Source: an uncultured Fimbriimonadales bacterium
Lineage (GTDB): Bacteria > Armatimonadota > Fimbriimonadia > Fimbriimonadales > GBS-DC
Reading direction: 5' to 3'
Assembly (NCBI GenBank): GCA_937934465.1
Contig: CALGZO010000004.1
Span: 1 to 6,867, forward strand
Length of the DNA: 6,867 bases
The stretch's first letter is position 1. Each line of letters opens with the position of its first letter. This document shows positions 6,721-6,867 of the stretch, in pieces. The notes under the pieces were generated by a model. It made no database searches and was not told where the DNA came from. It saw nothing but the letters and a program-made list of their open reading frames with translations. Made by a program: the position numbers and the translations under genes.

Positions 6721-6726
6721 ACCTCC
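6721..6726 (-). promoter_or_regulatory. Shine-Dalgarno GGAGGT of the prepilin-like gene
   Basis: The site directly touches an ATG at 6720 and lies seven bases (from GGAGG) before a second in-frame ATG at 6714. The second spacing is normal, which makes 6714 the better start. The difference is only Met-Thr added to the leader, ahead of the cleavage site. Confidence 0.75.
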
Positions 6727-6731
6727 ACCCT

Positions 6732-6740
6732 ATTATAGCA
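6732..6740 (-). promoter_or_regulatory. Extended -10 promoter of the prepilin-like gene
   Basis: The - strand reads TGCTATAAT, a perfect sigma-70 -10 hexamer with the TGn extension. No good -35 hexamer is seen at 16-18 bases, which extended -10 promoters tolerate. Expected transcription start is about 6725-6726, inside or at the edge of the Shine-Dalgarno, so the mRNA leader would be only about 11-12 bases to ATG 6714. Confidence 0.7.
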
Positions 6741-6867
6741 TATACACCACCAGAAATAGGTTATTCGGACGCCCACAAACCTCTCCGCGCCTCTAAGGGT
6801 GTTTGGAAAGTCGGGGGAACCCCTTGGCATATGTGCTGGCGGACGGGCGCATTCGGTATCGGGATGG

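Noticed and set aside
6813..6823. GGGG-GAA-CCCC hairpin
   Set aside because: Only a 4-bp stem with a three-base loop and no T-run on either strand. It is too weak to call a terminator.
6741..6867. Possible gene or tail of a gene in the right-hand end
   Set aside because: Short open frames exist on both strands, for example + strand from GTG 6799 or ATG 6831 to the edge, and - strand from the edge to a TAG near 6794. None has a ribosome binding site or a recognisable motif within the visible length.
1..6867. CRISPR array, tRNA/rRNA, insertion sequence, phage or defence island
   Set aside because: No repeated spacer-like units, no tRNA cloverleaf signals, no transposase motifs and no terminal inverted repeats were seen. 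The genes are mostly housekeeping. The Uma2 fragment alone is not evidence for a defence system.

Overview
The window is high-GC bacterial DNA carrying six protein genes, two of them important for the cell wall. The best guess for the source is the phylum Armatimonadota (Armatimonadetes). The main clue is the prepilin-type protein at the right end, whose leader runs through FTLIELLVVIAIIAILAAILFPVF and continues into an AQAREKARQTTC segment. I recognise this as a style common in that phylum and, less closely, in Planctomycetes. This placement is pattern recognition, not a search result.

Layout. Positions 1-256 hold the C-terminal end of a Uma2-family (PD-(D/E)XK) protein on the + strand. After 15 bases come two + strand genes with a 4-base ATGA overlap. 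The first is an M16-family peptidase-like protein (272-1585) that has lost the zinc-binding motif but keeps the Arg/Tyr pair. The second is a bifunctional homocysteine S-methyltransferase/methylenetetrahydrofolate reductase of the YitJ type (1582-3465). This pair converges, with only 7 bases between stop codons, on a - strand murA-mreB pair (murA 4480-5781, mreB 3473-4477). Upstream of murA is a strong inverted repeat that should terminate the next - strand gene, a prepilin-like protein (5890-6714). That gene has a well-defined extended -10 promoter and Shine-Dalgarno sequence. The last ~125 bases (6741-6867) show no supportable gene.

How the genes work together. MurA makes the first committed peptidoglycan precursor and the MreB/Mbl-type actin organises lateral wall synthesis, so the murA-mreB pair is a coherent wall-growth unit. 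The YitJ-type enzyme joins one-carbon reduction to methionine formation in one chain. Why an M16-like protein is co-translated with it is unclear. The prepilin-like protein is probably exported by the type IV pilus/type II secretion type of pathway. The Uma2 fragment belongs to a family often found in many copies and of uncertain role.

I found no CRISPR array, RNA gene, insertion sequence or clear new multi-gene system. The most interesting points are the zinc-site-less M16 protein without a visible catalytic partner, a terminator whose tail doubles as a possible -10 box for murA, and start-region arrangements suggesting leaderless or very short-leader mRNAs.
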